Source of the DNA: Streptomyces sp. NRRL F-5126
Lineage (GTDB): Bacteria > Actinomycetota > Actinomycetes > Streptomycetales > Streptomycetaceae
Direction of reading: 5' to 3'
Length of the DNA stretch: 64,000 nucleotides
Assembly (NCBI RefSeq): GCF_000721265.1
Contig: NZ_JOFZ01000002.1
Location: 310,001-374,000, forward strand
This document shows positions 1 through 6,485 of the stretch, one piece after another. Numbering within the stretch: position 1 is the first letter of the stretch; each line of letters opens with the position of its first letter. The notes beneath the pieces are model-generated. The model was not told the DNA's origin, did no database searches, and worked only from the letters and a program-made list of their open reading frames with translations. Made by a program: the position numbers and the translations under genes.

Positions 1-191
1 CCCGCTCCAACAGGTCTTGTCTGCCTGTGCTCAAGAAATCGACGGCGCCGGTGTGAGCGCGGGATCCGCCCGGTGTGCGGCCCGGCCCGCTCCGTCGGTG
101 CAGACGCAGCTCCACCGCAGTACGGTTCTCGGATGCTGGCCAAGTCGGCATCGGGAGCCCAGACGGCAGCGCCGAGTACTTGCGCGGTCGA

Positions 192-241
192 CAACACCAG
201 GGGCCCCGTTCTCGAACTCCCCGAGCGAGGCCCTGGTGTTG
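192..241 (-). terminator. Stem-loop downstream of the XRE-DUF397 operon
   Basis: An 11-bp perfect inverted repeat (CAACACCAGGG at 192-202, CCCTGGTGTTG at 231-241) with a 28-nt loop lies 19 nt beyond the DUF397 stop codon on the minus strand. It is a plausible intrinsic terminator without a long U tract, as is common in Streptomyces. Otherwise bases 1-260 hold no recognisable gene; open frames there look like shadows. Confidence 0.5.
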
Positions 242-260
242 GTGGATCGTCTATCGCGCC

Positions 261-479
261 TTAGTGCAGCTCGCCGCGCTTGAGCGCTTCGACAAGCCCG
301 TTGACGGGCGCGTGGGGGAGCAGGAGGGCAGGGCCGGTCGGGTTCTTGCTGTCGCGTATGGCCACGGCCTCGGTGGATGTGTCCACGATGCCGAACTCGA
401 CGCACTGGGCGCCGGTATCGCTGCGCGAGGACTTCCACCAGGTCACGGGCAGGGTGGATGCGTCGTCGATGTGGCTCAT
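261..479 (-). CDS. DUF397 domain protein (72 aa)
   Basis: Small DUF397 protein, the family that includes the products paired with WhiJ/BldB-type regulators and the Scr2 component of Scr-type toxin-antitoxin-like pairs. The N-terminal half shows the family signature TWWKSSRSD (here VTWWKSSRSD), then the central VEFG, VAIRDSKNP and a C-terminal FVAALK-like helix (NGLVEALKRGE). Length of about 70 aa is typical. Its ATG overlaps the stop of the upstream XRE gene by 4 nt (ATGA), so the two are translationally coupled. The presumed partner is the adjacent XRE/DUF5753 protein. The family is clear, but whether this copy is toxic or regulatory cannot be seen from sequence. Confidence 0.92.
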   Translation of the reverse strand: MSHIDDASTLPVTWWKSSRSDTGAQCVEFGIVDTSTEAVAIRDSKNPTGPALLLPHAPVNGLVEALKRGELH

Positions 480-1345
480 GCGTTCTTCCTAATCTCTGTG
501 ATGCGAGCTGCGGATGCTTCTACGGGCAGTGCCGCCGCTTGCAGCCGTGCGTATGCGTCCCGGTAGACGGCGACCTGTCCCCGGTCCTCGATGTACTGCG
601 TCGAGGTGAGACTCTCCTGGTGGACAACGTCGAGGTCTGTGTAGTCGTCGAAGCCGAGGATGGTGAAGTTGCCGACCACGCCTGCGTGTGGCGCCGTAGC
701 GGTGGGCAGAACCTGGATGTTGATGTTGGGGCGCTCCGCCAGGTCGAGAAGGCGCCCGAGCTGGTCATGCATGACGCCCTCCCTGTGCGACGGAGCTTGA
801 AGGGCGTGTTCGGAGATGACGGCCCACAGGCTGAGCGGGGCTTCATCGGCGGTGAGGACGGCCTGCCGCGCGAGGCGGACCTGGACGAGAGCGTCGACGC
901 GCGCTTCCACGGCCTCTGACATGGCGGTGGCCCGGATGACCTCGCGGGCGTAGCCGGGTGTGTGCAGTAGCCCGGGAATGGCGCCCTGTTGCCACGTCTC
1001 CAAGGATGTGGCCTCAGCCTCCAGGCTGATCAGGTCCTCATAGACGGGTGTGAGCACGCCGCGGTACGAGTGCCACCAACCCCGCTGGTTCCCCTGGCGG
1101 GTGAGTGCCAGCAGAGCCGTACGAAGCTCGGGGCTCACGGTTCGGCCCATCTTCTCGTACAGGTCGAGGAGTTCGTCGACGTCTGAGGCCTTCGCGCGGC
1201 TCTTTGCCGTTTCGAGCCGCGACAGCCTGGCTACCGTCCACGTCCCACGCGAGTGCTGGGACACCTCTTGGAGGGTCGTGTCGGAGCCGCGAAGGGCGCG
1301 AAGCTTCGCGCCGAGTCTGCGCCGGCGAACGGTAGGCGCACTCAT
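476..1345 (-). CDS. XRE-family regulator with DUF5753 (Scr1/WhiJ-like), 289 aa
   Basis: DNA-binding regulator. The N-terminal helix-turn-helix covers about residues 8-65 (RRLGAKLRALR, then SRLETAKSRAK). It is followed by a DUF5753 domain from about residue 95 to the end, with typical elements LEAEATSLETWQQGAIPGLL, QLGRLLDLAERPNINIQVLP and YIEDRGQVAVYRDAYARL. The start at 1345 is preferred over further upstream starts because the HTH begins directly after it and a GGAGGAG ribosome site sits just upstream. It heads a two-gene operon with the DUF397 gene and is divergent from the RsbW-like ATPase at 1581, the classical three-part Streptomyces arrangement. It probably binds the AT-rich dyads in the divergent intergenic region. 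Confidence 0.93.
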   Translation of the reverse strand: MSAPTVRRRRLGAKLRALRGSDTTLQEVSQHSRGTWTVARLSRLETAKSRAKASDVDELLDLYEKMGRTVSPELRTALLALTRQGNQRGWWHSYRGVLTPVYEDLISLEAEATSLETWQQGAIPGLLHTPGYAREVIRATAMSEAVEARVDALVQVRLARQAVLTADEAPLSLWAVISEHALQAPSHREGVMHDQLGRLLDLAERPNINIQVLPTATAPHAGVVGNFTILGFDDYTDLDVVHQESLTSTQYIEDRGQVAVYRDAYARLQAAALPVEASAARITEIRKNA

Positions 1346-1438
1346 GGCTTCATCTCCTCCGCTGTCGTCGTGACTGACAGTCTGCCGTCCCTGCGCAGGC
1401 CGTGTCACCTGGGATGCTTCTGCCCTCTCGACTGAATA

Positions 1439-1475
1439 TGCAATTTTGCAAATCTAACCTAGAGATGTTGCGCAA
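1439..1475. promoter_or_regulatory. Divergent promoter region with TTGC-type dyads
   Basis: The 235-bp gap between the XRE gene and the ATPase gene is much more AT-rich than the surroundings. It contains two short dyads: TGCAA-TT-TTGCA (1439-1450) and TTGCGCAA (1468-1475). Their shared TTGC/GCAA halves make them candidate XRE operators controlling both directions. The assignment is inference; no clear -10/-35 pair could be fixed. Confidence 0.35.
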
Positions 1476-1580
1476 ACTCAATCGCCTAGTGCAAGCTGTG
1501 TCGAGTAGAAGCTCACTCACTGTGTGTCTTCGGCAGCAGTTAGTTGTGTCCTGGCGTGCCGATGCGAGGAGATTTGCGCG

Positions 1581-1988
1581 GTGAACATGCCCGTAAAAGC
1601 GGACAAAACAACGAGCGTTGATCCGTTGCTTCTCATGCTCGACGGAGACCCTGAGGCCGTGCGGAGCGCTCGTGACTTTGCCTACGAGGTGTTACGTACA
1701 CGCGGTCGGTTCGCCCGCGTCGAGGACGTTGTGTTGACGGTTTCGGAGCTCGTGACCAACGCTGTCCGCTACGGGACCGAGCCCGGCGAGGCGCTCATCG
1801 TGTCTCTCGACGTGTCGCCCAAGCGTGTCCGTGTCGAGGTGTACGACCGGTCGCGCGATCGTCCGTACCCAGGAGGCGGGTTGGACGACGAGCGAGGGCG
1901 CGGACTGCTCATCGTGAACTCGCTCGCCGAGTCCTGGGGAGTCGATGACCTGCCCGACGGCAAACGCGTCTGGGCCGAGTTGCCGTGA
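1581..1988 (+). CDS. RsbW-like ATP-binding protein (HATPase_c), 135 aa
   Basis: Anti-sigma-factor-type serine kinase/ATPase domain. The N box is VSELVTNAVRYG and the G box is DDERGRGLLIVNSLAESWGV, the two ATP-binding motifs of the GHKL fold. The length is that of a stand-alone HATPase_c protein. GTG at 1581 is chosen over ATG 1587 and over frames starting at 1524 because a GAGGAGA site lies 9 nt upstream. Codon 1692-1694 is TTA (Leu, in YEVLRT), one of only two in-frame TTA codons noticed in the window, so translation probably depends on the bldA tRNA. It sits divergent to the XRE-DUF397 pair, which commonly carry such a third partner. Its target sigma factor or anti-anti-sigma partner is unknown. 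Confidence 0.9.
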   Translation: MNMPVKADKTTSVDPLLLMLDGDPEAVRSARDFAYEVLRTRGRFARVEDVVLTVSELVTNAVRYGTEPGEALIVSLDVSPKRVRVEVYDRSRDRPYPGGGLDDERGRGLLIVNSLAESWGVDDLPDGKRVWAELP

Positions 1989-2046
1989 CGGCATGTGGGG
2001 GACTCCTCGAAGGCGTGGCGTCGTGCAGGCGGGCGCGGAAAACGTG

Positions 2047-2493
2047 GTGAGCGCACCCGCCTTGCCGCGGCGGGTGCGCTGCGCGGCTATCGCAACCAGC
2101 CTTGAAGACGGCCATCCGGGCGATTTCCTTCTCAGGAACGCTCAGGTGCGCTCGCCCAGACTCGCCGCACGCTGGCTGACCCGCACCGTGAAGGAACTCG
2201 TGCGGGCGCTGAACCCCGACCCGTTCTCGCCCGTCTACGCGACCGCCCCCATGGCGCCCGCGCCGTCGTACGTGCCCGTGCACCGCCTGGGGGAGTGGCT
2301 TGGGGCCCCTGAGCGGTACGAGACGACGATACGGGACCTCTCGGAGGGACGCCCCTGCCGAGTAGAGGTCACCGATTGCGACCATGCGACGCGTCTGCTC
2401 ATTCTCGCAGTGCCCGAGAACACGCCGTCGCCCTATATGCCCAGCAGGCCGTGCTGCCCGCCTCGCAGCGGCGCGCATGGCGTCGCAGCTTGA
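2047..2493 (+). CDS. Unidentified small protein (about 148 aa; start uncertain)
   Basis: Not recognised. The frame has strong third-position GC bias from about 2100 to 2440 and a plausible protein sequence with a basic helix (WLTRTVKELVRAL), a Pro-rich stretch and a mixed alpha/beta segment (GEWLGAPERYETTIRDL). The last 30 codons look less protein-like. GTG 2044, 2047, 2146 or 2188 could all start it; 2047 keeps most of the coding-like region but has only a weak GGAAA site upstream. A 12-bp hairpin (2050-2080) lies at this 5' end, which favours a later start. It sits between the ATPase and the radical-SAM gene on the same strand and may be a member or remnant of that cassette. Confidence 0.45.
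   Translation: MSAPALPRRVRCAAIATSLEDGHPGDFLLRNAQVRSPRLAARWLTRTVKELVRALNPDPFSPVYATAPMAPAPSYVPVHRLGEWLGAPERYETTIRDLSEGRPCRVEVTDCDHATRLLILAVPENTPSPYMPSRPCCPPRSGAHGVAA
2050..2080 (+). terminator. Strong 12-bp hairpin after the ATPase gene
   Basis: AGCGCACCCGCC (2050-2061) and GGCGGGTGCGCT (2069-2080) form a perfect 12-bp stem with a 7-nt loop, 62 nt after the ATPase stop. It could end transcription of the ATPase gene. Alternatively it lies within the 5' end of the next reading frame and acts as a structured leader. No U tract follows. Confidence 0.45.
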
Positions 2494-2547
2494 GCCACGC
2501 CGCTCGCTGACCAGTTCGAACCACGACAAGAAAGTAGAGCAACCGCC

Positions 2548-3573
2548 ATGACGCTTCCGCTCTTACCGCCTGTAGCACCAGACGTCGACCTCACTGCACT
2601 GCACAACTTCGCAGCTCTGCACGGTCAGTTCCGCGTCTCGCTCACTCCCCGCTGCAACCTCGGATGCTGGTTCTGCCACAACGAAGGCGATGTTCCTCCG
2701 CCGGTCACGCACGCCGACCGGACGGCACGGCCGCGCGCGCGGGTCCTGAGCGCCGACGACTACCTGAACGTCTTGCGTGCCGTGATCGCGTCCGGACTGA
2801 GGAGGGTCTACTTCACCGGCGGGGAGCCGTTGGTTTCCCCGCTCGCGCGGTCCGTCCTCAGTCGTCTCCCTGACCCCGGGCCGACCGGTTCGTACACGCT
2901 CATCACGAACGGCACCCTCGTCCGCCGGCATCAGGCCTGGCTGGCCACCACCCCGCTGGACAAGGTGAAGGTGTCGCTGCACTACTTCTCCGACGAGTCC
3001 CTGTACAAGATCGCGAAGTCCACGGCGGGTATCGACGTGATCCTCGACGGCATCGAAGCCGCCCGCGAGACGTTCGAGCGCGTCGAGCTCAACACCCTGC
3101 TGCAGCGGGAAAACCAGCACGAGGTTCTGACGATCCTCGAATACGCGCTTCAGCGCCGTCTACCAGTGCAGTTCATCGAGCTGGTGGACACCGACTTCAA
3201 CGCCGCCCACCGCTCCTCGGCGATCTCCGCCTCCGGCATCATCGACCACCTGCGCACCCTCACCCGCGACGAGCGCACAGAGATCGCCGGCGTCGGACAG
3301 GGACGGCGGGTCTTCCGGATCGACGGCATCGAGATCGACGTCATCCAACGCGACCTCGGCCGCCACCACGTGGGCCAGTGCGGCACCTGCCCCGTGCGGC
3401 GCCAGTGCATCGAAGGCCTGTGGGCGCTGCGCCTGGACCACGCTGGCGGCGTCCAGCCGTGCCTTCTGCGCGAAGACCTGCGCCTGGACGTCCGGCCCTT
3501 GCTCGCCGACCCGGACGCCCTCACCGCCGCCGTCGCCCGGCACCTCGAAGCGTTCACGGAGGGAACCCTGTGA
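2548..3573 (+). CDS. MoaA-like radical SAM enzyme (341 aa)
   Basis: Radical S-adenosylmethionine enzyme. The CxxxCxxC iron-sulfur motif is CNLGCWFC (residues about 36-43), followed by the GGEP SAM-binding motif in YFTGGEPL, a TNG strand (LITNGT) and a KVSLH strand. The C-terminal part (about residues 271-310) resembles the second-cluster region of MoaA: CGTC, a further Cys in RRQC, then LRLDHAGGVQPCL, matching the MoaA pattern CxxC...LRL..dG...PCL. It lacks the GG tail of true MoaA and sits far from molybdopterin genes, so it is probably a paralogue acting on a nucleotide-like substrate. Codon 6 (2563-2565) is TTA, implying bldA-dependent translation. The stop overlaps the GTG of the kinase (GTGA). 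The exact reaction is unknown. Confidence 0.9.
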   Translation: MTLPLLPPVAPDVDLTALHNFAALHGQFRVSLTPRCNLGCWFCHNEGDVPPPVTHADRTARPRARVLSADDYLNVLRAVIASGLRRVYFTGGEPLVSPLARSVLSRLPDPGPTGSYTLITNGTLVRRHQAWLATTPLDKVKVSLHYFSDESLYKIAKSTAGIDVILDGIEAARETFERVELNTLLQRENQHEVLTILEYALQRRLPVQFIELVDTDFNAAHRSSAISASGIIDHLRTLTRDERTEIAGVGQGRRVFRIDGIEIDVIQRDLGRHHVGQCGTCPVRRQCIEGLWALRLDHAGGVQPCLLREDLRLDVRPLLADPDALTAAVARHLEAFTEGTL

Positions 3574-4201
3574 GCCTCCTCTACGGCGCGTACACCCCCG
3601 GCAACCGGGCACGGGCCCGTTCGTCGTCCTCGAAGGGATCTCGGGCATCGGGAAGTCGACGCTCGCCCGACTCCTCACACAGCGCCTCGGCGCACCGTCC
3701 CTGCACACGGTGCCCGAGCCGCACACCCCGTGGGCCCCGGTGATCAACGAGCAGGCCGGGGCCTTGGCGCAGTTCGCGTTCTACCTCTCCGGTGTCCTGC
3801 ACTCCACCGACCTGATCCGCTGCTACCTGGCCCGCGGGCCGGTCGTCGCGGACCGGTACGTCTCCTCGGTCATCGCCTACCACTCCGCCGTCCACCTACT
3901 CGATATCGAACAGGTGAGAGGTCTCATCGCGCCATTCGCACCGTACTTCGTGCAGCCCGACCACACGTTCTACCTGCGATGCACGGACGCCACGCTGACC
4001 GCGCGGATGGCCGCGAAGGGCGACCGCAACCGCGACGACGACGACATGATGAACGTCCCCGGTCGACTTCAACGCCTGAGGGCCAACTTCGACACCACCG
4101 CCGCCCAGGACCCCACCGCCGTCCTGATCGACACCGATGACCGCAGCCCGGCGCAACTCGCCGACCTGATCACCCACCACATGAAGAGCGTGGACGAATG
4201 A
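3570..4201 (+). CDS. Thymidylate-kinase-like nucleotide kinase, apparent frameshift near the start
   Basis: P-loop kinase of the dTMP kinase family: Walker A in EGISGIGKST, the DRY motif in VVADRYVSS, and a basic/acidic LID-like stretch (RMAAKGDRNRDDDD). GTG 3570 overlaps the radical-SAM stop and begins a typical N-terminus (SLLYGAYTP). However, the Walker A reading frame is -1 relative to it, and no start codon exists in that frame upstream of the P-loop; the only in-frame start, GTG 3710, would remove Walker A. The frame change falls naturally at the run of five C at 3595-3599: one additional C would join YGAYTP to RQPGTGPFVVLEG. This is a sequencing error, a genuine -1 mutation or programmed slippage. 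The stop overlaps the NUDIX ATG (ATGA). Confidence 0.8.
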
Positions 4202-4686
4202 CGACAGACCGCCCTGAGTCAGGAGTATTCTCGCGGCCCATGGACGCGCCCCCGCACCGCAGCCCCAACGCATCCGTCGTCGTCGCACTCGACAGCCAAG
4301 ACCACGTCGCCATCCTGTCCGCCCCCTTCCCCCGGCATGGCGGGGAGTACATCTTCCTCCCCGGCGGCCGCCAGGAGCAGGGAGAGACCCCCGAGGACTG
4401 CGCTCGCCGAGAGCTGCGGGAGGAAGCCGGCGTCACGGCGCAGTCATGGCAGCACCTCGCCAGCCACGCGGTCACGCTCGGCGACTCCGCGCGCGTCGCC
4501 CTCTTCCTCGCCCGGCGTCTCACCCTTGGCGCGCAGGAACTCACCGAGACAGAACAGGACTTCAAACTCTCCTGGTGGCCCTTCAAAGACGCGCTGACCG
4601 CAGCGGCCACCGACGGGCGCTTCCTCCTGCCAGGAGGCCCGCTCGCCCTGCTCCTCGCCGAGCACTCGCTCAGCCGTTTTCGCTGA
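4198..4686 (+). CDS. NUDIX hydrolase (162 aa)
   Basis: Hydrolase of nucleoside diphosphate-X type compounds. The Nudix box is complete: G-x5-E in GRQEQGE, then CARRELREEAGV, giving GX5EX7REUXEEXGU with the metal-binding glutamates intact. The domain begins at about residue 20 (NASVVVALD) after a short N-terminal extension and ends with a helical tail. It is the third gene of a translationally coupled set (radical SAM, kinase, NUDIX) with ATGA overlap to the kinase, so all three probably act on the same nucleotide-type metabolite or clean up its products. Substrate specificity cannot be read from the sequence. Confidence 0.93.
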   Translation: MTTDRPESGVFSRPMDAPPHRSPNASVVVALDSQDHVAILSAPFPRHGGEYIFLPGGRQEQGETPEDCARRELREEAGVTAQSWQHLASHAVTLGDSARVALFLARRLTLGAQELTETEQDFKLSWWPFKDALTAAATDGRFLLPGGPLALLLAEHSLSRFR

Positions 4687-4761
4687 CCGCGACTGCCACG
4701 ACTCCAGCACCGTGTCCGGCGGCGCTGGGACAGTGCACGCGGAACCGGCCTGGAATACCGG

Positions 4762-4973
4762 TGGCGCCCCCTGGCGCCATGTGGCATCACATGGCGCCAG
4801 GGCTGTGCTGATCGGCGCTGCGGCAATCGCTGACGCCATGGATAGCGTCATGGTCCACGTGGTCAGATGGCGCATATCCACGCAGCTCAAGCGCGGTATA
4901 GCGAAATGCCGCCGCGCGCCTGACGCCATAGGGCTTGCACATGACGCCATCTAGGCGCCATGATGGCGTCATG
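4762..4973 (+). promoter_or_regulatory. Operator array upstream of the RHH regulator
   Basis: This non-coding stretch is full of a shared core (T/A)GGCGCCA or TGACGCCAT, in both orientations. Members: TGGCGCC at 4762, TGGCGCCA at 4772-4779 and 4792-4799 inside a 15-bp inverted repeat, TGACGC/GCGTCA at 4831-4850, ATGGCGCA near 4867, TGACGCCAT at 4921, and a 12-bp inverted repeat (arms 4940-4951 and 4962-4973, 10-nt spacer containing GGCGCC). The last arm includes the ATG start codon of the next gene. A TTGCAC -35-like hexamer is at 4935-4940. Such a nested array is best explained as cooperative autoregulation by the ribbon-helix-helix protein encoded immediately downstream. Confidence 0.75.
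4769..4802. repeat. 15-bp perfect inverted repeat with 4-nt spacer
   Basis: Arms 4769-4783 (ending CATGTG) and 4788-4802 (beginning CACATG) are exact reverse complements around GCAT. Each arm contains a TGGCGCCA operator core. It could double as a hairpin ending the NUDIX operon, but the embedded cores link it to the operator array. Confidence 0.8.
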
Positions 4974-5486
4974 GATCTCACCCCGTATGTCGACTCGCTC
5001 CGCCGTGAACTGGCGGTGGCTGCCGAGGCCGGCGGCGACGAAGCCCGTGCGCTGGCCGAGAGGCTCACCGCTCCGCTGGAGTCGGCGACCCGGCTGGCCA
5101 TGCTCAATGTGCTCTCCGCCGCGATGGAGGAGATCACCCGCGAACTCGCTCCCGGCTCCGTCGACGTACGGCTGCGCGGGCTCGATCCGGACTTTGTGGT
5201 GACACCGCCGCCCACCGACGGCGTCCCCGCGGAACCGGCGGCACCCCTCGAACAGCTCGCGGCCCCGGCCCCGGACGACGGTGACGAGGGCGGCATCGCC
5301 CGCGTCAACCTGCGCCTGCCGGCCCGACTCAAGGCGCGCGCCGAGGAGGCGGCCGCCCGCGAGGGCCTGTCGGCCAACGCGTGGCTGGTCCGGGTCGTCT
5401 CGGCCGCCGTCGACGGGTCCGCCCGGCCACGTGCGACCGGGCGGACCCGGAACCTCGGACAGAGCTTCACCGGATGGGTGCGCTAG
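4971..5486 (+). CDS. Ribbon-helix-helix regulator (HicB/Arc-like), 171 aa
   Basis: Probable DNA-binding autoregulator. Residues about 110-150 fit a ribbon-helix-helix fold: strand ARVNLRLP, helix LKARAEEAAAREG, turn LSAN and helix AWLVRVVSAAV. The N-terminal 75 residues form an alpha-helical/beta domain (MDLTPYVDSLRRELA..., EEITREL, VDVRLRGLDPDFVV), joined by a Pro/Ala/Glu linker. The C-terminus is basic with TGRTRNLGQSF. ATG 4971 is chosen because an operator arm ends on it; ATGs upstream lie inside the operator array. There is no separate ribosome site, so a leaderless or near-leaderless message is possible. It heads an operon with DUF4097 and DrrAB-like exporter genes. Such proteins are often labelled HicB-family antitoxins, but no HicA toxin gene is present here. 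Confidence 0.85.
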   Translation: MDLTPYVDSLRRELAVAAEAGGDEARALAERLTAPLESATRLAMLNVLSAAMEEITRELAPGSVDVRLRGLDPDFVVTPPPTDGVPAEPAAPLEQLAAPAPDDGDEGGIARVNLRLPARLKARAEEAAAREGLSANAWLVRVVSAAVDGSARPRATGRTRNLGQSFTGWVR

Positions 5487-5583
5487 ACGCGCCCACCGCC
5501 CGTACCACATCACCCGCACCACTTCACTCACACCACGTCCCACCAGCGGGGACGCGTCGAAGACCCAAGAGGACGGGACGCCC

Positions 5584-6426
5584 ATGCCTACTTTCGACAC
5601 TCCCGAACCGATCCGGGCCACCGCTCATGTGGGCTGCGGGTCCGTTCAGTTCACCGCCGGTAAGCGCCTCGACACCGTCGTCGTCGTGCGGCCTGCCAAT
5701 CCCAAGAAGGACAAGGACGTGCGCGCCGCTGAGCAGACCGATGTCGCGTACGCGAGCGGTGTACTGACCGTCAGCACCAGGGAACGCCGTCTCATCGGGC
5801 CCACCGGCGACGTCCATGTGACGGTCGAACTGCCCACCGGCTCGCACGTCGACGTGACCGGCGAGTGCACACAGGTGCTCGGCGAGGGCCTGCTCGGCGA
5901 GGTCCGCGTGAAGACGTCCATCGGAGACGTGCGCCTCGACGCGACCGGCCCGCTGAACCTGAAGGCGTCGCACGGCTCGATCACCGTGGACCGGGTCGAG
6001 GGCGCGGCCGAGATCACCACCAGCTCAGGCAGCCTGCGCGTCGGCCTCGTCGACGGCTCTGCCGTGCTGAAGAACTCGCATGGCACCACGACCGTCGGTG
6101 CCACGACCGGCGAGCTGCGGGTGAGCGGCGCCAACGGCGACATCGAGATCCGGCGCGCTGAGGGCTCCGTCACGGCGAAAACCGCCTACGGCGCCCTGCG
6201 CGTGGCGGAAGCGGCCGGCGGCAGCCTGCAGTTGGAGACCTCGTACGGCGCCATCGAGGTCGGCGTAAGGGAAGGCACGGCCGCGTGGCTCGACCTCCAC
6301 TCGGACTCCGGGCAGGTGCGCAACGCGCTCGCCACGTCCGACGCCCCGGAGGCGGCGGAGGACACCGTCAAGATCCGTGCCCGTACCCGGTTCGGCAACA
6401 TCGACATCCTGCGTGCCCGAGTCTGA
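5584..6426 (+). CDS. DUF4097 beta-strand-repeat protein (280 aa)
   Basis: Right-handed beta-repeat protein of the DUF4097/DUF4098 group. From about residue 70 it is built of short repeating strands of the pattern SIGDVRLD, SHGSITVDRVEG, SSGSLRVGLVDG, SHGTTTVGATTG, ANGDIEIRRAEG, AYGALRVAEAAG and SYGAIEVGVREG. The C-terminus is RTRFGNIDILRARV. There is no signal peptide or membrane segment, so it is cytoplasmic. ATG 5584 follows an AGAGGACGGG ribosome site and a non-coding gap; no other in-frame Met fits. It stands between the RHH regulator and the exporter genes in one transcription unit. The molecular role of this family in Streptomyces is not established. Confidence 0.88.
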   Translation: MPTFDTPEPIRATAHVGCGSVQFTAGKRLDTVVVVRPANPKKDKDVRAAEQTDVAYASGVLTVSTRERRLIGPTGDVHVTVELPTGSHVDVTGECTQVLGEGLLGEVRVKTSIGDVRLDATGPLNLKASHGSITVDRVEGAAEITTSSGSLRVGLVDGSAVLKNSHGTTTVGATTGELRVSGANGDIEIRRAEGSVTAKTAYGALRVAEAAGGSLQLETSYGAIEVGVREGTAAWLDLHSDSGQVRNALATSDAPEAAEDTVKIRARTRFGNIDILRARV

Positions 6427-6485
6427 GCGACGGGCACGTCGACTCACCACCCCGATCCCCTTCAGCCATCGAAAGGCAGGCCTCC

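Noticed and set aside
2548..3573. Radical SAM gene as a viperin (ddhNTP synthase)
   Set aside because: The Cys motif context and the C-terminal CxxC...LRL...PCL pattern fit MoaA-like enzymes better than viperin.
4971..5486. RHH gene as part of a HicAB toxin-antitoxin pair
   Set aside because: No small HicA-like reading frame is present on either side; the next genes are DUF4097 and an exporter.
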